Source: Diadema setosum (Eukaryota; Echinodermata; Echinoidea; Diadematoida; Diadematidae). Taken from it: a stretch of 64,000 nt of DNA. The stretch is taken from positions 29,190,976 through 29,254,975 of the forward strand of contig CM067066.1 of NCBI GenBank assembly GCA_033980235.1, given 5' to 3'. Every line of letters starts with the position of its first letter. The first letter of the stretch is position 1. Below are positions 45,331 to 59,743 of the stretch, piece after piece. The notes beneath the pieces are model-generated. The model saw only the letters and a list, made by a program, of their open reading frames with translations, was not told where the DNA came from and made no database searches. The position numbers and the translations under genes were made by a program.

Positions 45331-46517
45331 ATTTTGAAATGAAATGAAATGAAATGAAATGAAATGAAATGAGATTTATTTACCAAACACACAAACAAAC
45401 ATCGTCAACAAAGTCACAACACAGTTAAGATATAGTTTGGCAAAATGGAACTGGCAATAGCGTGCAGGCTAGTCGAGGCCAGTCCTTTCAATGATATAGA
45501 TTATAATAATAACGTATTTACAATATTTACAGAAGAATTGTTAAATGTACATAATTATTTACATGTTTTCATAGGGGATCATTATTATATTGATAACTTC
45601 CGCAATGATATCCGAAAAGCATTACGGGTGTTTATCTTTTTGACATAATGAGGAAATCCTCTCCAAATTATACTGCCTGCATATTCAATTCATGCTTTAT
45701 TTCATTTTTCGAAAAGAACATAAACATTTCACTTTCTTTGGTAACAGAGAATAAGGTTGCATAGTCAAGACAAAGTAAATTGAGAAAAATAAAATCGAGG
45801 AACCTTGGAATAAGAAATACGTTGTAATGAAGTTGACTGAAGTGATAAGGACGACATAATACGTAAGACATCGAAAAATGGAGGGACCCACTAAAAAGAC
45901 AATGCTTGTAGAATGTGGGCCCCTCAAGTACAGAATGTCAATAGAAATTGAACGGATGCAAAAAGGGGAAGAAAGACTGGGAATAAAGTAAAAAAGAAAA
46001 AAGTCTGGAAGCCCTCTAGGAAGATAGAGTATCAAACAGACATACATACTCAGGCGAGTAAACAGAAAACGAAACTGGGACGGCGAAACTAATAAAGGGG
46101 GACTCATAGACAAGACAGAACGAGACAAGACAGAACGAGACAAGACTAATATAACAGGAAGACAATACAACGGACAGAAAGACAGAACAGATCCAGTGAT
46201 CCTCGACAGAATTCATTGAAAAAAAAATGATGGGATGCGTGAAAAGGATACCATTATATAGAAAAGTATAGAGAAATAGATGCAGAAATAATATAAATGA
46301 AATCAAACCTACTCTGTAGGTGTCTCAGGACAAGAGAGACGAGAAAATACGGTATATCACTTGTAAGCCAAGTTCTTCGAAAAGGAATTGAAATAAGCCA
46401 ACAGGCTAATTCAATTCTGTGGGATCATAAAATTGCAATAAAAAAAAACTTTAATCTTCTTTTAAATGAATATATAGAGGGGGAATCTTTTATATCATTA
46501 TTCAGGGAATTCCAGCA

Positions 46518-48990
46518 TTATGTCCAGTAAGTTGGGCCAGTGTAAATAAGTGTGTTCTTAGCAAACATCGTTCGTAAAAGAGGTAAATGAAATTCATTGG
46601 AGCGTCGAGTGGGATACTCATGGAATGATTGATTTCTTTGAAACATAGAAGCAAAAATGGACGGGAGTGAGTCGTTGCTGTACATGTACATAAATTGCCC
46701 CAAATTATATAAAAACAAATCTTTAAAGAGGAAGGCTAGTAACTGATCAGTGGGAATCAGTGGAAATGCTGGGAGATGATTGTTCCAATCCTTATGGGAT
46801 TCATTCAAGAGTACATTGTATATCTATTGTTGTGTGAAAATTATTTGCTTCAGAATGGTCTCATATTCAAGTAATGTGCAGTTTAATGCCCCGTCACTGA
46901 CCAGGGACGCTTACCTGGAAACATTAAACTGCACATTACTTGAATATGAGACCATTCTGAAGCAAATAATTTTCACACAACAATAGATATATAATGTACT
47001 CTTGAATGAATCCCATAAGGATTGGAACAATCATCTCCCAGCATTTCCACTGATTCCCACTGATCAGTTACTAGCCTTCCCCTTTAATTTTTAATAGCTT
47101 ATTGGAGGAAAATAACAAATTTGAGTGGGAGGGTATGGAAGGATAACAGATGATACGGAGAGCTTTCTTTTGTAGAAGGAACACTCTATCCAGTAGATTC
47201 TGATGAGTGTTACCCCATACTAAAACACCATAATTAAGATAAGGCAATATCAATGAAGAATATAACATAAGTAATGATTTTTGTGGAATGTACGAATTCA
47301 TTCTATTTATAACGCCTATATTACGCGAGATTGTGTTGGATATATAATCAATATGTAACTTCCAGGAAAGTTTGTCGTCAACAATAATTCCAAGAAATTT
47401 AAGATGTGAAACTCTTTCTAACTGAATATCATTCAAAACTATAGCTGTACTCAGAGTATCAACAGTATTACTGAAAATCATGTATTTCGTTTTTTGGGCA
47501 TTCAAGGATAGTTTGTTGGCTCTTACCCAATTACTCACTTTTTGTAATTCAGAATTAACTTTTTGAACAAGAAAATTAGCATCATTGTGGGCAAAAAATA
47601 CATTAGTATCGTCAGCAAAATGAATGAAAGAAAGTACTTCAGATGCCTGACAAAAATAATTAATATAAGCAATAAATAACAGTGGTCCTAATAAACTTCC
47701 CTGCGGAACACCACAATTTACTTCTCTTATCACTGAACAATTATCTTTGATTATAACAAACTGTCTTCTATTTTCCAAATAACTCTTGAACCACTCCAAG
47801 GCCTTCCCACGTATTCCGTAATGTGATAACTTGTGGAGTAGAATATCGTGATCAACAGTGTCGAAGGCCTTGGAGAAGTCCAAGAAAATACTAATTAAAT
47901 GAGAATGATTATCAATTGCGTGAGCCACTTTATCAATAAAATATAAAAGAGCATGAGTTGTATTATGCTTCTCTCGAAAACCGAATTGCGAATTAGTAAA
48001 AATATTATGCAACTTCAAAAAACCAATAGTTCTCTTATAAATGAGTTTCTCTAAAACTTTGGACAACGATGATGATAATGAAATTGGACGATAATTACTG
48101 ACATCAGATTTATCACCCTTCTTAAATAATGGAATTACTTTGGCCAGTTTCATCTTGTCAGGAAACACACCGTTAGAAATTGACAAATTGAATATATGAA
48201 CAAGTGGATCAACAACTGAAGATATAACACCTTTAAGAATGAAATTATCTATATCATCATACCCAGAACTCCTCTTGTTCTTAAGAGAAGATACAATATC
48301 AATAATCTCATGTCTATTAGTTGGAGTAAAATAAACAGAATTGGAATTGCGCTGGCCTAAATATTCAGTAAAATGATGCTCTGACGCAGGAATATTTTGG
48401 GCGTAACTTTCACCTATCTTTGAAAAGTAAGAATTGAAAGCATTTGCAATGTGAACAGGGTCACTGATGATTTCATCATTCAACTTAATGTTGTCGAAAC
48501 CAGATTTTTTACTCGAGACATTCATAGCTTGCTTTAACACATTCCAAGTATTTTTCATATCAAACTTGTATCTTTGCAATTGCTTGAAATAGTATCTTTT
48601 CTTCTCAGAACGTAAAATCATAGTTAGAGTATTTTTATATAAAGTGTATTTACGTTTTGATCGCTCATTTTTTTCCAATTTGTATCTATAATACAATCGA
48701 TTTTTCCTGTTAATCGACCGAAGAATTGATTTTGTAATCCACGGCAATCTAGGTGTCTTTTTATAATCTGGTTTATTTTTTTGTTTCGGAATTACATTAT
48801 CCAAATGATAATTAAATGTTTCCATGAAATAATCAAAAGACAAATTAATATCATCACTTTCAAAAACTCTTGACCAATCAACAGTTTCGAGAACCGCATC
48901 AAGACTAGCTAGCTTTTCAGACGAGACTCTACGACTCAATAAAGGAGATGAAAAAAAATTTAACATTATTAACTGAGGTTTTAAGCGCAA
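46518..48990 (-). pseudogene. LINE reverse transcriptase split by a MITE insertion
   Basis: 48990-47071 encodes a connector region and reverse transcriptase: KAFDTVDHDILL, CGVPQGSLLGPLLF and the catalytic FADDTNVF (about residue 455). The frame runs into the MITE and stops (KLLKIK then three codons from the MITE). Beyond the MITE the original frame resumes at about 46722 with KDLFLYNLGQFMY, the C-terminal reverse transcriptase region, ending YTGPTYW then a stop at 46520. A short disturbance there separates it from the last CWNSL block. One TTAA copy plus the MITE accounts for the split exactly, keeping the reading frame on both sides. Confidence 0.88.
46723..47087. mobile_element. TTAA-flanked foldback MITE (copy F), nested in LINE
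   Basis: TTAA at 46723-46726 and 47084-47087. The arms are about 165 bp and nearly identical (about two mismatches), running from AGAGGAAGGCTAGTAACTGA inwards to CAGTTTAATG, around a loop of about 25 bp (GTCACTGACCAGGGACGC). This high arm identity and its position inside a LINE make it the youngest of the seven TTAA copies. Confidence 0.9.
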
Positions 48991-49275
48991 AATGACAAGG
49001 CGTGTTTACCTGTTTCAGATCTGATTCTTATTGATTTATAATTCATATTATTTTTAAACCTTGTATCATGATTATGGTCAATTTCAAAACAATAATCAGA
49101 GATATCGTGCGGTAAAGTATGATGGATTAGGTCAAACATTACAGTTCCATTTTGGCAGAGACGATTCAGTAATCACAACCCTGCGTCTTATTTCCGGTTT
49201 CATTATACGTCACCGTGTCTACAGAGAATTTGATACGAAGCCTCAGCTGTATGCTTGTTAACTGATTTCATTCTT

Positions 49276-49891
49276 AAGCCCCAGTCACATATACATGCCG
49301 GGTCACGCCGGATCTGATCCGGGGTGATTCTAGGAGGGATCCGTGTAGACTCCTTGGACATCCATGGAGGTCCCTGGAGGTCCGTTTATAGGTCTGGGGA
49401 CGTCCGAGAGGCCAACACGGCAGCTTTTGGAAGTCAAAAACATCCGGCGTCATCCTTGGACTGCCTGGTTGGAAAGCAACCCGGGATGGTCCGTGTGGCT
49501 GCCGTGTAGTTGCCGTGAAGGTCCGTGTGGCTGCCTGGAACGATCGTGTATAGGCGCCGTGAGTATCCTTTGCAGTCTGTGACTTTTCTTTCACATCACA
49601 AGGACCCTCACGGATCACCGAGGCAGCTATACGGACCTACACGGCAGCCACACGGCAACTTCACGGACCATCACCGTCAGCTGCCCTGTTGATCCGTGTA
49701 GACGCCGTGCTCTGCCGGCATGGACCGTGTACTTGCCGGGAGGTGTTGATACCGTGTGAACAGTCATCAACGCTCGTCGACGCTCCATCCGGGGCAAAAC
49801 TATCCCGGAACACCCCGGACCATCGCCGTCATGATCCGGTGATCGCCGTGTAGATCCTTGAGGATCCGTATTTATATGTGACTAGGGCTTT
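49276..49891. mobile_element. GC-rich MITE with TAAGCCC ends
   Basis: The left end AAGCCCCAGTCACATATA and the right end, reverse-complemented AAGCCCTAGTCACATATA, are inverted repeats. The interior is unusually GC-rich and full of CCGTGTAGAC/GGTCCGTGTGGCTGCC-type motifs in both orientations. No coding frame with a known domain is seen. The target duplication was not resolved. Confidence 0.75.
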
Positions 49892-51030
49892 ATCGTCTCA
49901 TCTCCCTGATTTATTGTGCCTTCTTACTGGCAAGTTCTTCAAAACTCGAGTTGGCCTTATGACTGCTGTTTCGTCTCACCTCCCTGATGATATCAATCGT
50001 TTTCATAATCTTACTGAACGTGATCCATACAACCACCAATCTGTCAATACTGTGATAACTGTCCCATCCTCCTCTCTATTCTTCACCTGTAAGTTTCTAA
50101 AAATCTGTTATCTCCATTTCGCCTCCCTTCCTCTGTCTGCCTGTCTGTATCTTTCTGTTTATCTATCTATCTTCTATCTATCTATCTATCTACCTAATCT
50201 ATGTGTCAATCAATTTACCTACCTCTATGTATAGATTTATATAATGATTAGGGCCTATATGTGTGTTCATACATGCAAGTGTCTGTTTGTGGTAGTTCGT
50301 GTGTAACACTTAAAATTGTCAAGCTTCGCAAGATTATTACCTTCTTGGTGATTTTCCGAATGTTAAGCGTTTATAAATGCATGTACGTCACGCACCTTTT
50401 TTTTTTCACTACAGATATTCACCTATTGTTATCTATGGTTCTCTTCGAGAGGAGAATAGCAAGCATGTATCGAAGGCATCACTGTTATCATTAGTTGCGA
50501 CACCTTAGCCTCATGCATCATTGAACATGCTGTGATTAGAGTGTGAATTAATGACAAGGCTGGGCTGGGGAGCGAACATGCCTTCAATGAGTAACGCTGT
50601 ATTGATGAGACAATGAAGCGTGATACGACATCGGTCTGGCCGTATATCTTCCTATCGCCACGACGTCCGGAGCCCCTCGGGTCATATACGAATCTCTGGT
50701 CGATTTTCGTCGCGCTATAGGGACGACGGTGTCTCGCACATCTGGGGACTCGAAGGAGTAAAACGATCCCACTGATGAAGCCGTGAACTCCAGCGTCTTT
50801 CACTGTCGCCGAGACTCAATAAAAGAGAATGCATTTTTAAGCCACCTATTTACGTACACACTGCGTCGAAGGACAGAAGACTGGTCGCGTCATCAACACT
50901 CTACTTGGGTTCATCGCCCTTTTTGAGTTGCCGCACGCCGAGTGATTAACTGATTAGTTGGGGCATACATAGTTTATACAACACATCTGCACAAAGGCAT
51001 GATAGCATCATTAGGTCTATGCACTGCAAG
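49892..51030. other. Non-coding stretch, one weak exon candidate
   Basis: Contains TCTA-type microsatellite at 50158-50200. On the minus strand 50800-50584 is CpG-rich and open in two frames (for example GSFYSFESPDVRDTVVPIARR). A GCGACAG acceptor precedes it, but no family match is known, so it is not called as a gene. Confidence 0.35.
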
Positions 51031-51593
51031 TTAAAGGACAAATTCACCTTCATATATATGTAGATTGAGTGAATGCAACAATATTTGTTGAACACATCAG
51101 TGAAAATTTGGGAAAAATCGGACAATCCATTCAAAAGTTATGAATTCTTGAAGTATCTGCGGCGCAGTCACTGCTGGATGAGAAGACTACTACAGTGTAT
51201 GATGTCACATGCGTACAACGATATAAAGAAAATAAAAAGAGAATTTCACAAAACTTTACTTTATGAATAAAGTGCACATTTCGTAGATTTGTTACTGACG
51301 TATGTCAAGGGTAATATTATTCCCCCTGCCTTCTGAGAGAAAACGAGTATTCTTTTATAATGTGAGAAAAGTGAAAATATGTTGATTTTTCTTTATTCTT
51401 TCTTTATATCGTACACATGTGACATCACAAGCTATAGTAGTCTTCTGATCCAGCCATGACTGAGCAGAAACTTCAAGAATTCATAAGTTTTGAACGGAAT
51501 GTCCGATTTTCCTCAAACTCTCACTGATGTGTTCTACTAATATTGCTGCATTCACTCAAACCACATGTCTATGAAGGTGAACTTGTCCTTTAA
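51031..51593. mobile_element. TTAA-flanked foldback MITE (copy G)
   Basis: TTAA at 51031-51034 and 51590-51593. The ends AGGACAAATTCACCTTCATA and, reverse-complemented, AGGACAAGTTCACCTTCATA are near identical. The symmetry extends well inwards (GAATTCTTGAAGT mirrored by ACTTCAAGAATTC is off by one base), so most of the 555-bp body can fold into one long hairpin. Confidence 0.85.
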
Positions 51594-52035
51594 CATATTT
51601 AGGCCTATGCACTGCAGCTCTGCCCTTATGTGCAGTATCTGTTGTCTTTTTCCACACCTCCTTTTTTATCATGAGTACTTGAAATGATTAGACTAGTCTT
51701 AGTGGCATTGGTAATTTACGCTGGGTATAGTGAGACGACAAAGCGTATAGGGGTCATTTGTCATTTTTGCTAACACTACGTTACATTTTCCTATATCCTG
51801 TATTTTGATTGAGAGATAAGCATGGGTGTATGTGTGCATTGGTGCCATTTACGGCAAGGATGCCAGACATAATTACAGGAAGTTCATCAAGTCTGATGAA
51901 TTGTGATGTGTTGGTTGTTTCCATCTCCTCCAATTGAAACATTTTCCTGTTGGGATTTATCATCAGTTCTGTCTAGAATGAATGAAAAAAAAAAATGCAG
52001 CTGCAATACCACATGCACACACATACACACACATA
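51594..52035. other. Short non-coding stretch
   Basis: No gene is seen. It begins with a 19-bp repeat of the sequence left of copy G (see findings) and ends with an ACAC microsatellite. Confidence 0.4.
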
Positions 52036-52225
52036 CAGTGCATTCCCGTTATAACGAACACGGTTATAACGAAGTTCTCGTTACAACGAATTCAAAATTC
52101 AGGTCCCAAATCTATCATTATGCATAGCTTTATTCACTATAGGCCTACTGTTCAGCTATAAAGAAATTTCGATACGGCGAAAGAAAACCGGCGGTCCCGC
52201 GGACTTCGATATAACGAGAACACTG
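52036..52225. mobile_element. Small pogo/Tc1-mariner-like MITE, TA target
   Basis: 190 bp, begins CAGTGCATTCCCGTTATAACG and ends TCGATATAACGAGAACACTG, with TA on both sides. CAGTG...CACTG ends with TA duplication fit the pogo/Tigger branch of Tc1/mariner. Related, more degraded copies lie at 35618-35801 and 59571-59743. Confidence 0.8.
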
Positions 52226-53502
52226 TATTGTTTTTTCGCAGGTGATATAGTATTAATGTCACACTGTTATACCACGCTGCAGATCTGTATAACTGTTAAG
52301 TTTGTGCATGTGGAAACCGGAAACACATACCAGTATACATCCTGTAATAAGACAAATGCACATCTGTGTATCCAGGGAGGTGGGAAGAGAACGTGAAAGC
52401 ATCATCAATGTGTTATAATTGCTTTTATTGAGTATGATGATGTAGAGTTTGCACATACAGGGTGAGAACAATCAAAGCCTGAAAAAAAAATCACGTGGGT
52501 CAAATTATATCAAGGTGTCAACGATACCATACTGAAAGACTAGCTAGTACAGAGGACTAAAATAATTATGGAACAGAAAATGTGAGAATGTGAAAGTTGC
52601 TTGTTGCAAACACGAAGAACACAGCAGGACATCGGCACATTTGCACAAGAAAAAGAATGGCACGCTCATTCCGTCTGAAAATTTGATGAAGTCATTTATT
52701 TTCATGTCGAGCAAACACGTCAAAATGTAACCTCAAGCATGATTCGAGAGGCCGTGCCCTCTGAGGAGATGGCGAGGCACAAAACTGGGGAGGAATAAAC
52801 CGTGCACTTTGCGTCTATAGTTCATCAATGAATGGCACTAGAATCTTGGGGCGTTACAGAAACACCATATTCAGATTATAACAAAACCAGACACCCAGCT
52901 CAGGCCACATCCAACTAGTTTTACCGGATGGCACAAGGCAATGTGTTACAGTAAATCCCATTCCAAAGCTCACATGTAACCCTTTTGCGTCGGGATGTAT
53001 CTAATTGCAATGTCAATCTCTGCAAATTGACACAAAATTGACACAAACTGTGCATTTCACAATGTAGTATGAAGATTCAATTAAAAAGATGCGGAGACAG
53101 TGTTTGGTCTCTCTTTCGTTTGTTTGTTTGTTTGTTTTATACAGAGTGTGAAGGTTTTTTTTTTTTATTTCATTCACCAATTCCAAAATAATCGAAATAC
53201 AGAATGTGTTACGGGAATAAGACCCATGTAAAGAAATCCACGCAACACCAGGTTTCTATACATTCACACAGTATACTAACATAAACAAACATGTAGCAGT
53301 GATCACGAGCCATTCAGGAGCCCAATATCAGCTTATACAAAGACAAAGTTGTAGTCATCTACTTGAACTGACTGACTGCATGAAAGATATTACCATGGCA
53401 TTAGAAATACTTTACAACAAAATCATCGCCAGTCAAGAGAAGAAGCACGTGTACATCATTCATTACCCAAAGGGTGTTCACGGAGCTATGTGTAGTAGGT
53501 CC
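52226..53502. other. Non-coding stretch
   Basis: Low-complexity and AT-rich, with a TTTG microsatellite near 53116-53138. No gene is seen. Confidence 0.4.
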
Positions 53503-53931
53503 GGTTACAATTCGTTATTCCGAAGGTTCGTTATTCCGAAGGTTCGTTATTCCGAAGGTTCTTTAGTCCGAAGGTTCATTATTCCGAAGGTTCGTTATTC
53601 CTAAGATTCGTTATTCCGAAGGTTCGTTAATCCGAAAATGACACAAAGCTCGTTATTCCGAAGGTTCGTTACAGACCCTATTTCATTTCGGATCAACGAA
53701 CCTTCGGAACAACGAACCCTATTTCATTTTCGGATTAACGGACCTTCGGAATAACGAACCATATATTTCATTTTCGGATAAACGAGCCTTCGGAATACCG
53801 AACCCTATTTCATTTTCGGATTAACGAACCTTCGAAATAACGAACCTTCGGAATAACGCCACAAATGTTCGGATTTACGAACCCTTTTTCATTTTCGGGT
53901 TAACGAACCTTCGGAATAACGAACAGCACCC
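53503..53931. mobile_element. Foldback element with tandem TTCGTTATTCCGAAGG arms and 9-bp target duplication
   Basis: Flanked by AGTAGGTCC at 53494-53502 and 53932-53940. The ends GGTTACAATTCGTTATTCCG and, reverse-complemented, GGGTGCTGTTCGTTATTCCG are inverted. The left arm is a direct array of a 16-17-bp unit (GGTTCGTTATTCCGAA); the right arm holds it in reverse complement, interspersed with TATTTCATTTTCGG. It is non-coding. A 9-bp duplication is typical of Mutator-like or FB elements. Confidence 0.85.
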
Positions 53932-53940
53932 AGTAGGTCC

Positions 53941-54756
53941 ATAGTGTGCTTCATAGATATAGGGAATCTAAGAAGGTTGATGCTTCTCTAAATTGGATTT
54001 TGGGTAACATTATTTTGTAATAGATTCATTCAGTTATAGGCCCTGCGTGCAAAAGAAAATCACCACCAAGGTTTCTGTGTGACTCTCAGAAATCAAAATA
54101 AAACATACCGATACGCACACTGAAGGATTACATAATTACTCACGTAGCGAGGTGTGAAAGGGGTCCATGAATAAAAAGTTGATAATTGTTAATAATTGGA
54201 CAGTATAATGATGAAGAGCTTTTAACGATGTGAAGAGTGCAGGAAATAGGTGGTGCGATTATAGGGCGATTGAATAAAGATAACAAAAGGGAAGGGACGG
54301 GGGCATCACAAGAGGGCTTGGGGTACGTTAGGGCGATGGACAAAGGGAATAAAGAAAAGAAATGCGAGATAGTCACAATTTTGTTTTCATATAGAAACAG
54401 CATAAGTTTGGAGGGCTGGGAGTTCGTGTTTGAGGAAGACGAGTGGTGTATATTGCCTAGATTACTTTGATTGCACAAGTCAATTTAGGAACAATTCATG
54501 AGAGTAAACTTCCCCGTATTGCAATATATTTTTTATTCTAACAATACAAAGGGTTGGAAGGAATAAGCAGGTGGAAAGAAAGGAACAAAATGGAGGATTT
54601 TTTTAAGCGGATTAGTCATATTAGGATTGGTGTCAATAAAGAACAATGCCATGACGGGTAGCAGATTTGAAAGGGGATTATAGCATGAGGTTCAAGGTTT
54701 ACTATTTTAATCAAATAATGACCTTTTCAATCAAAATAATTAGTATGGGCCATATA
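53941..54756. other. Non-coding stretch
   Basis: No supported gene. Open frames on both strands between 54140 and 54480 are shadows of each other and lack domain similarity. Confidence 0.4.
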
Positions 54757-54915
54757 CAGTGGCGGATCCAGAGGGGGGCGCAACCGGCGCACGCCCCCCT
54801 CCCCCCTTTATTTTTCGTTAAAAAAAAAAGAAAGAAATGAAACCCGGAAGTGGCACCAGAATTATTAGTCACGCCCCCCCCCCCCCCCTTTACAGAATTC
54901 TTGGATGCGCCCCTG
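54757..54915. mobile_element. Small MITE with CAGTGGCGGATCCAG / CAGGGGCGCATCCAAG ends
   Basis: 159 bp. The left end CAGTGGCGGATCCAGAGGGG and the right end, reverse-complemented CAGGGGCGCATCCAAGAATT, are imperfect inverted repeats. It has C- and G-runs inside. Flanks share only ATATA, so the target duplication is uncertain; a hAT-type origin is possible. Confidence 0.6.
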
Positions 54916-54959
54916 ATATAGATACACTTTGTACCAAAAAATGAGTAAATTCTGTTGAT

Positions 54960-56351
54960 AATTGACAATAGATGATGTGACTCCGGAATGCGCGCCTCAT
55001 TTAAGTTCGACGGGAGTCACACAACGAAACTCAAAGACCAGATAAAAGAGGTGTTTAAGTGTGCCGAGCCAATTCTTTCAAAGTTGGTTGACCTCCTTGC
55101 AGCGGCTCTGATGGACCGGGATCTCAAAGTGTGTATGCAGCAGTCAACCTGGATGTCGAGGAAAAAAAAAACCAAAAACTAACAAGAAATTAATGAACTT
55201 GCGAAAAAAAGTCAACAACTGGAGAAAAAGCTCTCCGACAGCGAAAACTACCAGGAGGAACAAGAGCAGTACTCAAGGCGAAACTGCCTTAAAATATATA
55301 GGCGTGCCAGAGAAGAAGGACGAAATCGGCGATGACGTTGTGCTCGATCTTCTCAACTCCACACTCGACCTTGGTTTCAATGTGGGGGAAGGCGACCTGG
55401 ACAGAACACTTCGGATTGAACCAAAGAGACCTCAGACAGGAAGAGCTGATCAACCACGGCCACTGAACGTCAAGTTTGCACGGTACAATGTTCGTCAAAA
55501 AGTGTATGCCACCAGAATGAAGCTGAAGAGAACCCCGATATACATTCGCGAAGACCTGAGATCCTGTAGTCAAGAACTCATCCACGAGGCTCTGAAATGT
55601 GACTCGATCACCAGGGTATGGAGCAATGATGACGGAATTCGTGCACTGACAATAGACAGCAAGATTGTGAACATCCGACATCGGGAAGATCTTGAAAAGC
55701 TGTATAAGGTATCAGAACACTTGTACATATTATTTTTGTATATTGTGATTAAATGGCTGTTAAATTCCCGTGTTTTTCATGTGACAAGTCAGTCAGGTCT
55801 AACCAGAAAGGTACTTTGTGTATCCTGCTCAAAATGGGCACACTTTCGCTGTTCGGGAGCTTCTCATGAACTTTTCAATCCTGATGTAGGTTGGATGTGC
55901 AGTGCACGTTTAATAAATGAACTGAAAATGAAAATATCCTTAACCTTCCTTAGCCAAAATCAATTATCCTTAAAAATACACCTGTAGCATATTCGGAATT
56001 AAGATTATTCAATACATTACCAACAGAAAACAAGATCCTTAACTTCAATTACCGCATTCTCAAAGGCAATTTCGGACATTTCCGTTGCTAATTATTCCAC
56101 CTGATTATATTAAATTTCTCTTAGTACACAATGCCTATGTAATTACCGTCTCCCACTAACTTGTGGCATGTTTGATTTTTTTTTTTAATTTGTACTTAAA
56201 TATTGTATACTTTGAATACTATTTTTTGCGTTCGTTTGTAATGATTATTTTGTGTTTTTTAGTTGCACTCTCTTCATTGTATAATTTTTTATGTTTTACT
56301 TTGTTATCATTTCACGGGCTTGCTGAAAAACACCTTATAGCTGATAGCAAG

Positions 56352-56382
<31 letters not shown>

Positions 56383-56410
56383 GTGGTTAAATAAATAAAC
56401 TCAATTCAAC
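54960..56410 (+). mobile_element. Degenerate LINE: ORF1 remnant plus PHD-like finger, no reverse transcriptase
   Basis: A plus-strand element with a broken ORF1, a Cys/His finger, then non-coding sequence to a long T-run (56350-56379) and TAAATAAATAAACTC. The endonuclease and reverse transcriptase are missing, so this is an internally deleted copy. It is not the same subfamily as the two minus-strand LINEs. Confidence 0.65.
54988..55987 (+). pseudogene. LINE ORF1 (coiled coil, RRM-like) running into a PHD-like zinc finger, frameshifted
   Basis: 54988-55182 encodes an N-terminal part (KLKDQIKEVFKCAEPILSKL). A second frame gives a coiled-coil stretch and the ORF1 signature QYSRRNCLKI. The 55193-55987 frame then carries GVPEKKDEIGDDVVLDLL, NVKFARYNVRQKVY and IYIREDL, typical of L1-type ORF1 RNA-binding domains. 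Downstream, two frames together make a PHD-type pattern: CFSCDKSV, then LCVSCSKWAHFRCSG and WMC. At least two frameshifts are present. PHD-type fingers occur in some CR1/L2-like LINEs near the ORF1/ORF2 boundary. Confidence 0.65.
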
Positions 56411-59570
<3,160 letters not shown>

Positions 59571-59743
59571 CAGTGTAATCCCATTTGACAAAACACTGTT
59601 ATAACAAAAATCTTGTTGCAGGGAAGTGCAATTTCAGGTCCCAAAATTATATTCTATAAATTTCATATACACTTTTGTCCAGTTATTTTAAAATTCCTAC
59701 ATAATGAGAGAAAACTACCAGTCCTGAGAACTTTATTACATTG
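59571..59743 (+). mobile_element. Diverged pogo-like MITE copy
   Basis: Begins CAGTGTAATCCCATTTGAC after TA and ends near ACATTG before TA. It shares AATTTCAGGTCCCAAAAT, GAGAAAACTACCAGTCC and GAGAACTTTATTACATTG with the 52036-52225 family in order. It has decayed about equally along its length. Confidence 0.65.

Larger units (their letters stand above)
45333..49000 (-). mobile_element. Second CR1/Jockey-like LINE, 5'-truncated, carrying a nested foldback MITE
   Basis: Minus-strand element running from about 49000 (reverse transcriptase already under way, endonuclease lost) to a tandem ATTTC tail at 45372-45333 next to GATTTATTTACC. It resembles the LINE at 1.2-6.2 kb along the reverse transcriptase (shared LPWIT.S.LRSINRKN.LYY) but is a distinct subfamily with a different tail unit. 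A TTAA foldback MITE splits the coding region at 46723-47087. Confidence 0.85.

Noticed and set aside
45697..46306. Minus-strand open frames of 157 and 96 codons
   Set aside because: They lie in the LINE 3' UTR region; low-complexity hydrophobic composition, no domain.
50584..50803. CpG-rich minus-strand frame as a gene
   Set aside because: No ATG start and no recognised family; kept only as a weak candidate in the region description.
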